A stretch of DNA of 64,000 nucleotides from Dehalococcoidia bacterium (GTDB lineage: Bacteria > Chloroflexota > Dehalococcoidia > SpSt-223): the NCBI GenBank assembly GCA_026003895.1, contig BPIC01000006.1:62001-126000 (forward strand), given 5' to 3'. Position numbers and translations under genes: made by a program. Of this stretch, positions 34,902-43,665 are shown one piece after another (the first letter of the stretch is position 1; each line of letters begins with the position of its first letter). Below the pieces are notes generated by a model. That model was not told the DNA's origin and did not search any database. It was given only the letters and a program-made list of their open reading frames with translations.

Positions 34902-37661
34902 GTGGGTACACGACCGCTCGGCAGCGTGCTGGCGGCAGCGATTCTCACGGTCGTTGTGCTGACGGCGCTTAGTGTGCCAATGGTGGCCCAGCAGCCGTCC
35001 ACGTCCTTTATTCCGCTCGTCCCGCGAGACCCAATTCCGCCGCCCAGTCCAGTCTGGACGGTCGAGGGCTGCGGCGCCTATCCGTTCCAGTTTTTCTTCG
35101 CAGACTTTCTCGCAGTCGCCGGCGTCATTCGGGGCGCGAGCACCGCTGGCCTGCGGAATCCCGTCGTGACCGTTCGCTGGCTGGACATTACCGGCAATCC
35201 CCTCGCGGTCTGGACCGGTGCAGCGGCATCCACTTACCTGCCGCCCGGCGGCACCGTCGGATTCCGGTTGCAGGGGCCGATCGCCTCGGTGCCGGACCGT
35301 TGGGCCACCGTCGCCTGCCAAGTCAGCGGCACGCAGTCCACCGAGCCCGGCTATCAGTTGCAAACCGCCAACGTCGCCGCGATTGGGAGCGGCGTTCGAA
35401 CCGTGGTCGGAACGGTGACCAACCGGAGCACTGTCCCCGTGGCGAGCTGGGCGATCGTCGTCCTCTTGCGAGCCCCGGATGGAACGGTGATCGCCAGTCA
35501 ACTCGAGGAGCGATTCGATCCCCTGCCCGCCAACGGATCGGCGAGCTTTGCGATCCCCCTCGACCGGGACGCCGGCAACGACTTTGTCGCCGAGGCGTAC
35601 GCGTCGGATGGCGTGGTGCCTCCCCCAACGCCGACGCCGTCGCCCACCCGCACGCCGACGGCGACCGCGACAGCAACGGGGGTACTGACGGGCACAGCGA
35701 CGCCGACCGGCAGCCCGGTTGTCACCCAAACCGCTACCCCAACAGGAACACCGGTGCCGACCACCGGTTGGAGCACCGTCCCGACCGTGACAACGGCGAC
35801 GCTGCGCACCATCGCCCTCACGTCCGACGACGAAGGGTGGGCGGCTGGCGACAACGGCACAATCCTCCGACTAAAGGGAGGAACGTGGCTGACGGCGACG
35901 TCACCGATTAGCGGCTCACCAAACCCGATCCGGGCGTTGGCGATGGCCGATAGCGAGTTTGGCCTCGCCGTCGGGGACCAAGGCACCTTGCTCGCGTTTC
36001 GCTACGACCCTACAGCGCTTACCCAAACGTGGCAAAACCACAGCACATTCCTTGCGACGAGCATCCCGACGGCGGCAGGCCAGAACCTCAGCGCCCTTGC
36101 CCTGTACTCCCGCACCTTCGGGCTGATCGGCTCCGTGTCCGGCGACGTGTACCTGATCACCGGCACGGTCGCCGTCGGCGGGACACCGCCACTGACCACG
36201 ACTGAATACCTGACCCAGATTGTGCCGTTCCCTTCGCCGGGCGCCGTCAAGCTCAGCGGGATCGCCATCCTCGGGCCAACCCAGGCCGTCGCCGTCTCCG
36301 CCCAACCGCCCGGCAGTGTCTCAAACGCATTCTTCTGGAACGGAGTGGCGTGGACTCCGACGTTGACCGCTACCCAGCCGCTTTCGTCGGTAACCTACGC
36401 TGGCGGTCGGGTGCTCGTCGCTGGCGCGTCGGGCATCATCTCCCAAACGCTCGACGGACAAACATGGACCTCGGTAACGCCTTCCAGTGTCGGGGGGCCG
36501 CTCGCGGCCGTCGACCTCGGCAATGCCAGTTATGGTGGGGCGGTCGGCGCGAGCGGCCTCGCCGTCCGAATCACCCCATCGGGCACGCTCACCACGGCGC
36601 TCGTGCCTGCAAACGACTTGCTTGCCGACGCTGCCGTCTCTCCGGCACGCGTCTGGGCCGTCGGAGCGAACGGTGCGATCGCCAAATTCGTGGATCTTAC
36701 GGTCGTTCCTTCCACCCCGACGCCAACCCCGACCCCGATCTGGCAAGCGCCGGCGACCGTGACGCCAGCGGTGTCGCTGCGCGGTGTGGCGGCGCGGGAT
36801 CGCAGCCTCGCCTTCGCGGTGGGGACAAACGGCGTCATCTTCCAGTCGATCGACGGATCGACGTGGCTTACGGTTACCTCTCCCTCGACCGCGACGTGGA
36901 ATAGCATCGCTGCAACAAGCGGCGGCATCTGGGCGGTAGGGGAGAATGCCACCCTCGCAGGGTTTCTGAACGGAAGCTGGTCGCTGGCGGGAACCGGCAT
37001 CGTGACGACAGGCGCATCGCTCAAAGCGATCGCGCTCGCCGAGCCCAATGCCGGGATTGCGGTTGGCGACATTCCCGGTGCGCCGGGATGCTGCGTCGTG
37101 CGCGGCTCCGGCGGCTGGAGCTACCAGCCGCTCGGGAGCGGTGGGACGTCGTGGTACGGAGTAGCGATGCCTTCGGCCAACTTGGCGTGGATGGTCGGAG
37201 GGATGAACGGTGAAGGGGTAATCGGACGCTGGACGCCCGGCACGTTGACGCTGGTGCCAAGCCCGCCGGGGCTCACCTTGACTGCAGTGAGCGCGTTGCC
37301 AACCGGAATCGCGTACGCCGGCGGGATAGGCGGACGGCTTCTTGTCTACGATCCGAGTATTTTTGACGGGTGGGTGACCGTGTCCTCCCCAGCCACCACG
37401 ACAATCCGGGCGATCGGGCTCGTCGGTCCGGGTGATGGTTGGGCCCTCGCCGAAAACAATGTTGTGCTTCGCTTACAGGGCACCGTCTGGCAGGCGGCGA
37501 ATACGTTGTTCCCGCTCGGCGCCCTGCCGCAGCTGCGGGCGCTCGGCGCACTGGCGACCGGCGACGTCTGGCTCGTCGGTGATGCCGGAACGGTGGTCTA
37601 CCGCGCGCCGAACGGCGCGGCGCGCCGCGGCGCCCTCATGAGTCCGCTCGGAGGCTGGTAG
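34902..37661 (+). CDS. Secreted Ycf48-like beta-propeller protein with Pro/Thr linkers
   Basis: 919 residues from a GTG with GGAGAGAGG directly upstream. An N-terminal hydrophobic segment (SVLAAAILTVVVLTALSVP) serves as a signal or anchor. An FxLYD-like beta domain follows at about residues 125-225 (VVGTVTNRSTVPVASWAIVV). A Pro/Thr linker (PTPTPSPTRTPTATATATG) leads to a propeller of Ycf48/BNR-type blades, for example SDDEGWAAGDNGTILRLKGG, LAFAVGTNGVIFQSIDG and NVVLRLQGTVW. A second short linker (PSTPTPTPTPI) divides the propeller. Such proteins act outside the cell as binding or assembly scaffolds; the target is unknown. Confidence 0.78.
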   Translation: MGTRPLGSVLAAAILTVVVLTALSVPMVAQQPSTSFIPLVPRDPIPPPSPVWTVEGCGAYPFQFFFADFLAVAGVIRGASTAGLRNPVVTVRWLDITGNPLAVWTGAAASTYLPPGGTVGFRLQGPIASVPDRWATVACQVSGTQSTEPGYQLQTANVAAIGSGVRTVVGTVTNRSTVPVASWAIVVLLRAPDGTVIASQLEERFDPLPANGSASFAIPLDRDAGNDFVAEAYASDGVVPPPTPTPSPTRTPTATATATGVLTGTATPTGSPVVTQTATPTGTPVPTTGWSTVPTVTTATLRTIALTSDDEGWAAGDNGTILRLKGGTWLTATSPISGSPNPIRALAMADSEFGLAVGDQGTLLAFRYDPTALTQTWQNHSTFLATSIPTAAGQNLSALALYSRTFGLIGSVSGDVYLITGTVAVGGTPPLTTTEYLTQIVPFPSPGAVKLSGIAILGPTQAVAVSAQPPGSVSNAFFWNGVAWTPTLTATQPLSSVTYAGGRVLVAGASGIISQTLDGQTWTSVTPSSVGGPLAAVDLGNASYGGAVGASGLAVRITPSGTLTTALVPANDLLADAAVSPARVWAVGANGAIAKFVDLTVVPSTPTPTPTPIWQAPATVTPAVSLRGVAARDRSLAFAVGTNGVIFQSIDGSTWLTVTSPSTATWNSIAATSGGIWAVGENATLAGFLNGSWSLAGTGIVTTGASLKAIALAEPNAGIAVGDIPGAPGCCVVRGSGGWSYQPLGSGGTSWYGVAMPSANLAWMVGGMNGEGVIGRWTPGTLTLVPSPPGLTLTAVSALPTGIAYAGGIGGRLLVYDPSIFDGWVTVSSPATTTIRAIGLVGPGDGWALAENNVVLRLQGTVWQAANTLFPLGALPQLRALGALATGDVWLVGDAGTVVYRAPNGAARRGALMSPLGGW

Positions 37662-37689
37662 GCCTAGCGCATCCGTGCCGTTTGGCAGA

Positions 37690-37718
37690 TTGACCACACC
37701 GGCGGCGCGCGATATGTT
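37690..37718 (+). promoter_or_regulatory. Promoter of the first methyltransferase
   Basis: TTGACC, 17 bases, TATGTT. Predicted start near 37725, giving a leader of about 87 bases before the ATG at 37812. Confidence 0.6.
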
Positions 37719-37811
37719 TTACATGATCCGGCTGGAAGGGGTGATTGCGGCCATGCGCAGTTGCTCAGCGGCCGGACGACAACGGCGTCAGCGAGTAGGA
37801 AAGGAGTGGGC

Positions 37812-38882
37812 ATGGTAGATCGCGGTTTCCTCGGAACGACGCCGCTCGCTGCCGAGCGCGATGACGATTCGTACCTGGATTTTGTCGAGGGCGTTCGCGT
37901 CTTCAACGCCGCACAGGTTGGCCCGGTTTTTCAGCAGAAGGGCACGGAGGCGATTGAGGAATACCGGTCCAAGACCGGGCGTCAAATCACCTCACTGGCA
38001 GAGGTGAAGCAGATCATCGAGCATGAACCGGTGATTGCGACCCGCAACCGGGTCTGGCGGTGGAGCCAAGAGGGGATCTGGAACGGCGTCCGCGAGGCCT
38101 ACAAGGCACGAGAGGCCGAGCTGCTGGCCGAGCTGGACCGCTACGAGAAGATGGGCCCCGGCTCCGTCCAGTGGGATCCGAACTTCCAATATCCCGAGTA
38201 CTTTGCCAAGGTCGATTTCCATATCCAGCCGGGTGGCTATTATGCCGACCCGCTGGCGGGCTACATCTATCACTACGGGACGAAGGTCTTCTTCACCGGC
38301 CGCAATAACAACGACGATGTCCAACGCGGGCTCTGCCAGCTGCTCCCGACGCCGGCGGACGGCCAAGTGCGCCGCATCCTCGACCTCGGCTGCTCGGCTG
38401 GCCAGTTCGCCACCGCCTTCAAGGAACGCTTCCCGCAGGCGGAAGTCTGGGGCATCGACGCTGCCGCGCCGATGGTGCGCTACGCCCACAAACGTGCCGT
38501 CGACATGGGCCTCGAGGTCCATTTTGCGCAACGGATGGCGGAGAACACCGGCTTCCCGGACAACTACTTCGACATCATCAACGCGTTCATTCTCTTCCAC
38601 GAAGTGCCGACGTACATCGCCGAGCGAATCGTCGCCGAGGCGGCGCGCATGCTCCGCCCGGGCGGGATCTTCTGCGTCGAGGACTTTGCCAATCGCAAGC
38701 TTGGGGAAGTCCCCCCGATGTCGGAGTACTCGGGCTTTATCGACAGCACCTACAACGGCGAGCCGTATGCGCCCGAGTTCGTCCATTCTGATTTCACGGG
38801 GTTGCTGAAGAAGTACTTCCGCGAGGTCAACCCGAACTACAGCGACAAGTCGTGGCTGCCGATTCGGGTCGCCACGAAGTAA
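37812..38882 (+). CDS. SAM-dependent methyltransferase, tandem paralogue 1
   Basis: 356 residues. The C-terminal class I Rossmann domain has motif I ILDLGCSAGQ (189-198), acidic motif WGIDAAAPMVRYAHKRAV, and motif IV NYFDIINAFILFHEVP with RMLRPGG. The N-terminal 150 residues (RDDDSYLDFVEGVR; ADPLAGYIYHYGTKVFFTGR) are conserved in the next two genes and match no domain I can name. AGGAAAGGAG precedes the ATG. Of the three paralogues only this one keeps the canonical D-L-G-C motif I. Substrate unknown; a small or lipid-like acceptor is possible but unsupported. Confidence 0.85.
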   Translation: MVDRGFLGTTPLAAERDDDSYLDFVEGVRVFNAAQVGPVFQQKGTEAIEEYRSKTGRQITSLAEVKQIIEHEPVIATRNRVWRWSQEGIWNGVREAYKAREAELLAELDRYEKMGPGSVQWDPNFQYPEYFAKVDFHIQPGGYYADPLAGYIYHYGTKVFFTGRNNNDDVQRGLCQLLPTPADGQVRRILDLGCSAGQFATAFKERFPQAEVWGIDAAAPMVRYAHKRAVDMGLEVHFAQRMAENTGFPDNYFDIINAFILFHEVPTYIAERIVAEAARMLRPGGIFCVEDFANRKLGEVPPMSEYSGFIDSTYNGEPYAPEFVHSDFTGLLKKYFREVNPNYSDKSWLPIRVATK

Positions 38883-38913
38883 GCTCCGCCGGACCAACCG
38901 CGACCGGACTCCT

Positions 38914-38952
38914 TCCCCTTCGCCTTCCGGGGCGAGGGGGAACTTTTGTTTC
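38914..38952 (+). terminator. Intrinsic terminator after methyltransferase 1
   Basis: 12-bp stem TTCCCCTTCGCC / GGCGAGGGGGAA (one G-U pair), short loop, followed by CTTTTGTTT. Confidence 0.75.
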
Positions 38953-38970
38953 AGCCAGCCTTTGCGCCAT

Positions 38971-38999
38971 TGACGGGGAGCCAAGGCTCAAGTAGAGTC
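38971..38999 (+). promoter_or_regulatory. Promoter of the second methyltransferase
   Basis: TTGACG, 17 bases, TAGAGT, immediately after the terminator of gene 1. The second paralogue therefore has its own transcription unit. Confidence 0.6.
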
Positions 39000-39004
39000 A
39001 TTTT

Positions 39005-39025
39005 GTCGTCGAACGTTTCAACGAC
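39005..39025. repeat. Imperfect inverted repeat at the methyltransferase 2 transcription start
   Basis: A 21-base imperfect palindrome with outer arms GTCGT and ACGAC and inner GA/TC pairs, starting 6 bases after the -10. It is a possible operator or a 5' RNA hairpin. Confidence 0.4.
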
Positions 39026-39054
39026 AGTTTGAAGAGACCGAAAGAGGGGAACGC

Positions 39055-40134
39055 ATGGTCGATCGCGGACATCTCGGCACAATGCCGCTCGGCACCGAGC
39101 GGGATGACGATTCGTATCTTGATTTCGTCGAAGGCGTGCGCATCTTCAATCAAGCGCAGGTTTCGTCGGTTGTCGCCCAGAAGTCAGCCGAAGCGATCGC
39201 CGAATACGAAGCTCGCACCGGGGAGAAGGTCGCCACAATCGAGAAGATCCGCGAGGTGCTTGATCCCGTTCCGGTCGTTGCCACCCGCAACCGGCTCTCC
39301 CGCACCAGCCAAGAGATGATGTGGGAGAAGGTGATCGAGACCTATCGCAAGCGCGAGCCCGAGCTGTTGCGCGAGCTCGAGATTGCCGATCGGTCCGGGC
39401 CTGGCTCGGTCGAATACGACCCGAATTTCAAGCATCCCGATTATTTCGCCAAAGTGGAGTTCCACATCCAGCCCGGCAACTATCACGCCGACCCGTTGGC
39501 GGGCTACATCTATCACTACGGGACGAAGGTCTTCTTCACCGGCCGCAACAACAACGACGATGTCCAGCGCTCGGCCGTGATGTCGTCGCCCCTGCCGAAG
39601 GACGGAATCGTCCGCCGCGTGCTTGACCAGGCCTGCTCAGTGGGCCAGAGCACAACCGCGTGGAAGGAGCGTTTCCCGCAGGCGGAAGTCTGGGGAATCG
39701 ACGCCGGCGCACCGATGGTGCGTTATGCCCACAAGCGTGCCGTCGACATGGGACTGGACGTCCATTTCGCCCAGCGTCTCGCCGAAGACTGCAAGTTCCC
39801 AGACAATTATTTCGACGTCGTCTACGCCTTCATCATGTACCATGAAGTTCCGCAGCACATTATGAAGGCCATCATCCGAGAGACGCATCGCGTACTTCGG
39901 CCGGGCGGCGTCTACATCATTGTCGACTTCCCTACCCGCGGGCCTAACGGCAAGGCGTCTAACCCGGCGTCCGACTATTTCCGCGACTTCGATACCCACG
40001 ACAATGGCGAACCCTATGCCAGCGATTTCGTGTACTCGGACTTCCATGGGGAACTTCGCAAGGTCTTCAGTGAGGTGATCGAGAATTACGAGGGCGCGAA
40101 AACCTTCCTGCCCATGCGGGTGTGCTACAAATAG
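39055..40134 (+). CDS. SAM-dependent methyltransferase, tandem paralogue 2
   Basis: 359 residues, closely similar to its neighbours along the whole length: MVDRGHLGTMPLGTERDDDS at the start, ADPLAGYIYHYGTKVFFTGR in the middle, and the Rossmann domain with motif I VLDQACSVGQ, then WGIDAGAPMVRYAHKRAVDM. Motif I has Gln-Ala in place of Leu-Gly, as in paralogue 3, so these two form a subgroup. AGAGGGGAACGC precedes the ATG. It is bounded by terminators on both sides, with its own promoter and a dyad at the transcription start. Substrate unknown. Confidence 0.85.
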   Translation: MVDRGHLGTMPLGTERDDDSYLDFVEGVRIFNQAQVSSVVAQKSAEAIAEYEARTGEKVATIEKIREVLDPVPVVATRNRLSRTSQEMMWEKVIETYRKREPELLRELEIADRSGPGSVEYDPNFKHPDYFAKVEFHIQPGNYHADPLAGYIYHYGTKVFFTGRNNNDDVQRSAVMSSPLPKDGIVRRVLDQACSVGQSTTAWKERFPQAEVWGIDAGAPMVRYAHKRAVDMGLDVHFAQRLAEDCKFPDNYFDVVYAFIMYHEVPQHIMKAIIRETHRVLRPGGVYIIVDFPTRGPNGKASNPASDYFRDFDTHDNGEPYASDFVYSDFHGELRKVFSEVIENYEGAKTFLPMRVCYK

Positions 40135-40159
40135 TCGGGGAACGCGCCTGAGGCTGAAC

Positions 40160-40183
40160 GGCCGGGATCACGCGATCCCGGCC
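40160..40183 (+). terminator. Hairpin after methyltransferase 2
   Basis: Perfect 10-bp stem GGCCGGGATC / GATCCCGGCC with loop ACGC, then ATTTCC. Only 21 bases separate it from the next ATG and no new promoter is visible, so it may attenuate rather than end transcription. Confidence 0.6.
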
Positions 40184-40204
40184 ATTTCCACGGTTGGGGG
40201 GAAT

Positions 40205-41275
40205 ATGGACCGCGGATTTCTGGGAACCTTGCCGCTCGCCGATGAGCGAGACGACGACTCCTATCTCGATTTCGTCGAGGGTGTACGCACCTTTACTCTG
40301 ACGAAGATTTCGCCAGTCGTCAAAGAGCGAACGCCATCAGCTATCGCCGAGTATGAAGCACGGGCCGGCCACAAGGCATCAACGATCGAAGATGCCCGCG
40401 CCGCACTCGATCCAGTGCCGGTCATCGCGACTCGCAACCGCTTTATGCGCTCCAGCCAAGAAATGATGTGGCGGCGCATCGCTGAGACCTACCATCGCCG
40501 CGAGGCCGAGCTCCTCGCCGAGCTCGACCGCTATGACCGGCTCGGCCCGGGCACGGTCGAGTGGGACCCGACCTTCGTCTATCCGGACTACTACGCCAAG
40601 GTGGAGTTCCACATCCAGCCCGGCAACTACCATGCCGACCCATTGGCCGGCTACATCTATCACTACGGTACGAAGATCTTCTACACCGGGCGGAATAATC
40701 AGGATGACGTCCAGCGGGAGTGGGTCAACCTCGCACCCGTGCCAGCCGACGGCATCGTGCGCCGGGTGATGGACCAGGCCTGCTCCGCCGGTCAGAGCAC
40801 GACGGCCCTCAAAGAGCGGTTCCCCGAGGCCGAAGTGTGGGGGATTGACATCGCGGCACCGATGGTGCGCTATGCCCACAAACGCGCCGTCGACATGGGG
40901 CTGGACGTCCATTTCGCCCAGCGAGCCGCCGAAGACACCAAGTTCCCCGATAACTACTTCGATCTGGTGTATTCGCGCATCCTCTTCCACGAACTGCCGC
41001 CAGATATTGCTGAGCAGGTCGTGCACGAGACCTATCGCATCCTCCGGCCCGGCGGTCTGTTCATCGTCATCGACTTCGCCAACCGAACGCCGGGACTCAC
41101 CTCACCGGCCGACGATTATTTCCGCGACTTCGATACCCACCACAACGGCGAGCCGTATGCCAGCCTGTTTGTCTATTCGGACTTCACCGGGCTGCTCCGT
41201 CGCGCCGGGTTCCGCAACGTCATCGAGAACTATACCCCGCAGATGTACCAGCCGATGCGCGTCTGCGAGAAGTAG
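40205..41275 (+). CDS. SAM-dependent methyltransferase, tandem paralogue 3
   Basis: 356 residues with the same architecture: MDRGFLGTLPLADERDDDSY, ADPLAGYIYHYGTKIFYTGR, then the methyltransferase domain with motif I VMDQACSAGQ, WGIDIAAPMVRYAHKRAVDM, NYFDLVYSRILFHELP and RILRPGG. GGGGGGAA lies before the ATG. No promoter is seen in the 70-base gap, so expression may depend on read-through of the preceding hairpin. The shared N-terminal 150 residues and C-terminal GEPYAxxFVxSDFxG block distinguish this trio from ordinary type 11 methyltransferases. Confidence 0.85.
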   Translation: MDRGFLGTLPLADERDDDSYLDFVEGVRTFTLTKISPVVKERTPSAIAEYEARAGHKASTIEDARAALDPVPVIATRNRFMRSSQEMMWRRIAETYHRREAELLAELDRYDRLGPGTVEWDPTFVYPDYYAKVEFHIQPGNYHADPLAGYIYHYGTKIFYTGRNNQDDVQREWVNLAPVPADGIVRRVMDQACSAGQSTTALKERFPEAEVWGIDIAAPMVRYAHKRAVDMGLDVHFAQRAAEDTKFPDNYFDLVYSRILFHELPPDIAEQVVHETYRILRPGGLFIVIDFANRTPGLTSPADDYFRDFDTHHNGEPYASLFVYSDFTGLLRRAGFRNVIENYTPQMYQPMRVCEK

Positions 41276-41281
41276 CAGCGA

Positions 41282-42850
41282 TTACGGTCTGCGCAGGACG
41301 CGGCCTGGCCGAGCAGCGAGTTGTCCCTCGGGCGCGACAACGACTGCTCCGTTGACGATGACCCACCACACCCCCGCCGGAAACCGGTGGGGGTTGTCGT
41401 AGGTCGCCCGATCCGCGATTGTCGCGGGATCAAACACGACAATGTCGGCGAACGCACCGGGAGCGAGCACGCCGCGGTTCTCGATCCCCATCCGGCGCGC
41501 TGGAAGATTCGTCATCCGAGGGATCAGCGTTTCCAGCTCCGCCAGTGTCCGGCCGCGCAAGAGACGAGGAAAGGCCCCATAGCCACGCGGATGCGGCCGG
41601 CCCCGCCCGAGCCGACCTTGTGGTGTCCGGGCGACACTGTCGGTGCCGAACACCGTCCACGGATGAGCGATCGCCGCTGCGACGTCCGCTCCGCTCAGCG
41701 TGTGAAAGATCGCTCCGACCGCGCCTTCCGCGGCCAGCAACACCTCGATCGCTTCATCGACCGGATGCCGTCCGGTGCGAGAAGCGAGTGCTGCGACGGA
41801 ACGGCCGACGGCATCCGGCCGACCGCGCGCCCCGGTGATGACCACGCCCTCCCATCCAGCGTCGAGCGCCAGACTTGGCCAGCCGCCCGTCTCGAATTCA
41901 CGTCGCAGCGTCGACCGGATTGCGGGGTCGCGCAGCCGAGCGAGGAACGAGTCCGGTCCGCCGTCGTGCAGCCACGGAGGAAATGTCGCCGCCAGCGTCG
42001 TGCTCGCTACCGTGTATGGATAAACATCCCAGCCCACATCAACCCCGGACGCACGCTCACCGTCGAGCCAAGCGAGCACGCCTCTGAGCATCCCATGTTG
42101 TGGCGCCCCGCTCGCCTTCAGGTGCGAGATCTGGAGCCGAACCGCACTCAATCGCGCCGCCTCCAGCGCCTCGTCGATGGCGGAACGTAGTCCCGCGCCC
42201 TCGTCTCGCAGGTGGGTGGCATAAACGCCGCGACCGGCGACAACGCGGGCGAGGGAGGCGATCTCGGCCGGCGTGGCGAAGGCGCCCGGCGTATAGGCGA
42301 GCCCGCTCGAGAGGCCGATCGCGCCATCCTCCAGCGCCCGATCAAGCAGACTCTGCATCGCCCGGATTTCGGCATTGTCCGCCGGTCGGGCTGCCGTCCC
42401 GACCACAGAATGGCGCAGCGCATCGTGTCCAACGAGCAGAGCAACGTTGATTGCCAACCCGCTCGCTTCCGCCTCCGCCAGATACTCTGCCACCGTCCGC
42501 CACCTAAGAGGGACGCCGTAGCGCTCCAGCTCCGCAGCAGCAACGGCAACTGCCTCACCAGCGAGCGGAGCCAAGCTCGCGCCGCAGTTGCCAATCACCT
42601 CGGTGGTGATGCCTTGGCGAACTTTGCTTTCCATGGCTGGATTGAGAAAGAGCGCCGAGTCGGAGTGACCGTGAACGTCGATAAAGCCCGGCGCGACCAC
42701 ACCGCCCGCGGCGTCGAGGACCCGAGCCGCTCGCCCCGGGACGTGGCCGACGGTGACAATTCGGTCGCCCCGAACCGCGACATCGGCCCGGCACGCGGGC
42801 GCCCCGCTTCCGTCAATAACAAGGCCACCGCGAATCACGAGGTCCGTCAC
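41282..42850 (-). CDS. N-acyl-D-amino-acid deacylase family amidohydrolase
   Basis: 522 residues of the amidohydrolase superfamily. Seen: LVIRGGLVIDGSGAPACRAD, the metal motif APGFIDVHGHSD (HxH), VIGNCGASLAPL (the Cys ligand region of D-aminoacylases), ATHLRDEG, LQISHLKASG, and GTDSVARTPQG with the catalytic Asp, then HPRGYGAFPRLL. These support hydrolysis of N-acyl-D-amino acids or D-peptide-like substrates at a zinc site. The GTG at 42850 starts directly before the first beta strand. Its stop lies 6 bases from the convergent methyltransferase stop. Confidence 0.88.
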   Translation of the reverse strand: MTDLVIRGGLVIDGSGAPACRADVAVRGDRIVTVGHVPGRAARVLDAAGGVVAPGFIDVHGHSDSALFLNPAMESKVRQGITTEVIGNCGASLAPLAGEAVAVAAAELERYGVPLRWRTVAEYLAEAEASGLAINVALLVGHDALRHSVVGTAARPADNAEIRAMQSLLDRALEDGAIGLSSGLAYTPGAFATPAEIASLARVVAGRGVYATHLRDEGAGLRSAIDEALEAARLSAVRLQISHLKASGAPQHGMLRGVLAWLDGERASGVDVGWDVYPYTVASTTLAATFPPWLHDGGPDSFLARLRDPAIRSTLRREFETGGWPSLALDAGWEGVVITGARGRPDAVGRSVAALASRTGRHPVDEAIEVLLAAEGAVGAIFHTLSGADVAAAIAHPWTVFGTDSVARTPQGRLGRGRPHPRGYGAFPRLLRGRTLAELETLIPRMTNLPARRMGIENRGVLAPGAFADIVVFDPATIADRATYDNPHRFPAGVWWVIVNGAVVVAPEGQLAARPGRVLRRP

Positions 42851-42927
42851 GCACGGACGATAGCAGGCGTCCCGCGGCGTGGCCAGCTCGCTTGCCACCC
42901 CCGCCAAGCGCGTGGTAGCCTCCGAAG

Positions 42928-43665
42928 GTGAACGACTGGACGGGACGCTGCGCCGAAGTGGCTCGCCTTGTCCAGACCCTCGCCCCGGGAGATGACGATC
43001 CCATCCGTGGGGCGCTCGGCGCGGCGAATGCTTGGCTGGAAGCCGCCGCCTGCGCCCACATCTCGGGAAACGTCGTGGCGCGGGAGCACGCCCTCGCGCA
43101 GGCGGCGGCTGCCTTCCAACAACTGGCCAAGGAGCTGCGCGACCACATTGAAGGACATCCGCTCGTCGATGTCGCGGTCGTGGCAGAGGGGATCCTCGTC
43201 GCTTGGGCAGCGAACCGTGACGACATTGCCGATGAGTTGGGCCGGCTGCCCACCCAGCGCTACCGGCCGCGCGGGCGCTCCAAACCAGACGAGCCGCTGA
43301 TGTTTGGCACATTCGCACTGGCCAGCGCCGCACGTGGCAACGCACCGGCGCGCGATCGCGCCATCGCGAACGCCCGCGAGGCGATCGCTGCTGGGCGGAC
43401 GATCGACATGACTCGCGCCCGGGGAGCGATCGCCCCGCTGCTTGATGGCCTCGAGGCTGTCGCTCGTGGACGCGGCCGGGCGCTGGACCGAGCGCTGGGG
43501 AAGCTCGTGCGCTACCACCGTTGGCGCTTCCGCGAGCGAGAGTCGCCGCGTGCTGCGCTCGACGTGACAGCGACCGGCCTTGCACGCTGGGCTAGTCGTC
43601 AGGGCATCCCAAGCAGCGTAAGGGACCCCCTCCTCGCACCTCTGCCTGCCGAGGCCGCCCGATGA
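42928..43665 (+). CDS. Alpha-helical protein of unknown function
   Basis: 245 residues from a GTG, with a possible promoter TTGCCA-N18-TAGCCT overlapping the upstream end. The sequence is helical and Ala/Arg-rich, with no signal peptide or membrane segment: AANAWLEAAACAHISGNVVA, ALAQAAAAFQQLAKELRDH, GKLVRYHRWRFRERE. This composition suggests TPR-like helical pairs, but no repeat is regular enough to claim. The stop overlaps the threonine dehydratase ATG (ATGA), so the two are probably coupled. Confidence 0.6.
   Translation: MNDWTGRCAEVARLVQTLAPGDDDPIRGALGAANAWLEAAACAHISGNVVAREHALAQAAAAFQQLAKELRDHIEGHPLVDVAVVAEGILVAWAANRDDIADELGRLPTQRYRPRGRSKPDEPLMFGTFALASAARGNAPARDRAIANAREAIAAGRTIDMTRARGAIAPLLDGLEAVARGRGRALDRALGKLVRYHRWRFRERESPRAALDVTATGLARWASRQGIPSSVRDPLLAPLPAEAAR

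Noticed and set aside
35630..35760. Tandem Pro/Thr-coding repeat as a CRISPR or DNA repeat array
   Set aside because: It is in frame inside a secreted protein and reads as a Pro/Thr linker; there are no conserved repeat-spacer units.
38994..39020. Second LexA box near methyltransferase 2 (CGAAC followed by GTTTC)
   Set aside because: The half-sites are adjacent rather than separated by four bases, so it does not fit the GAAC-N4-GTTC geometry.
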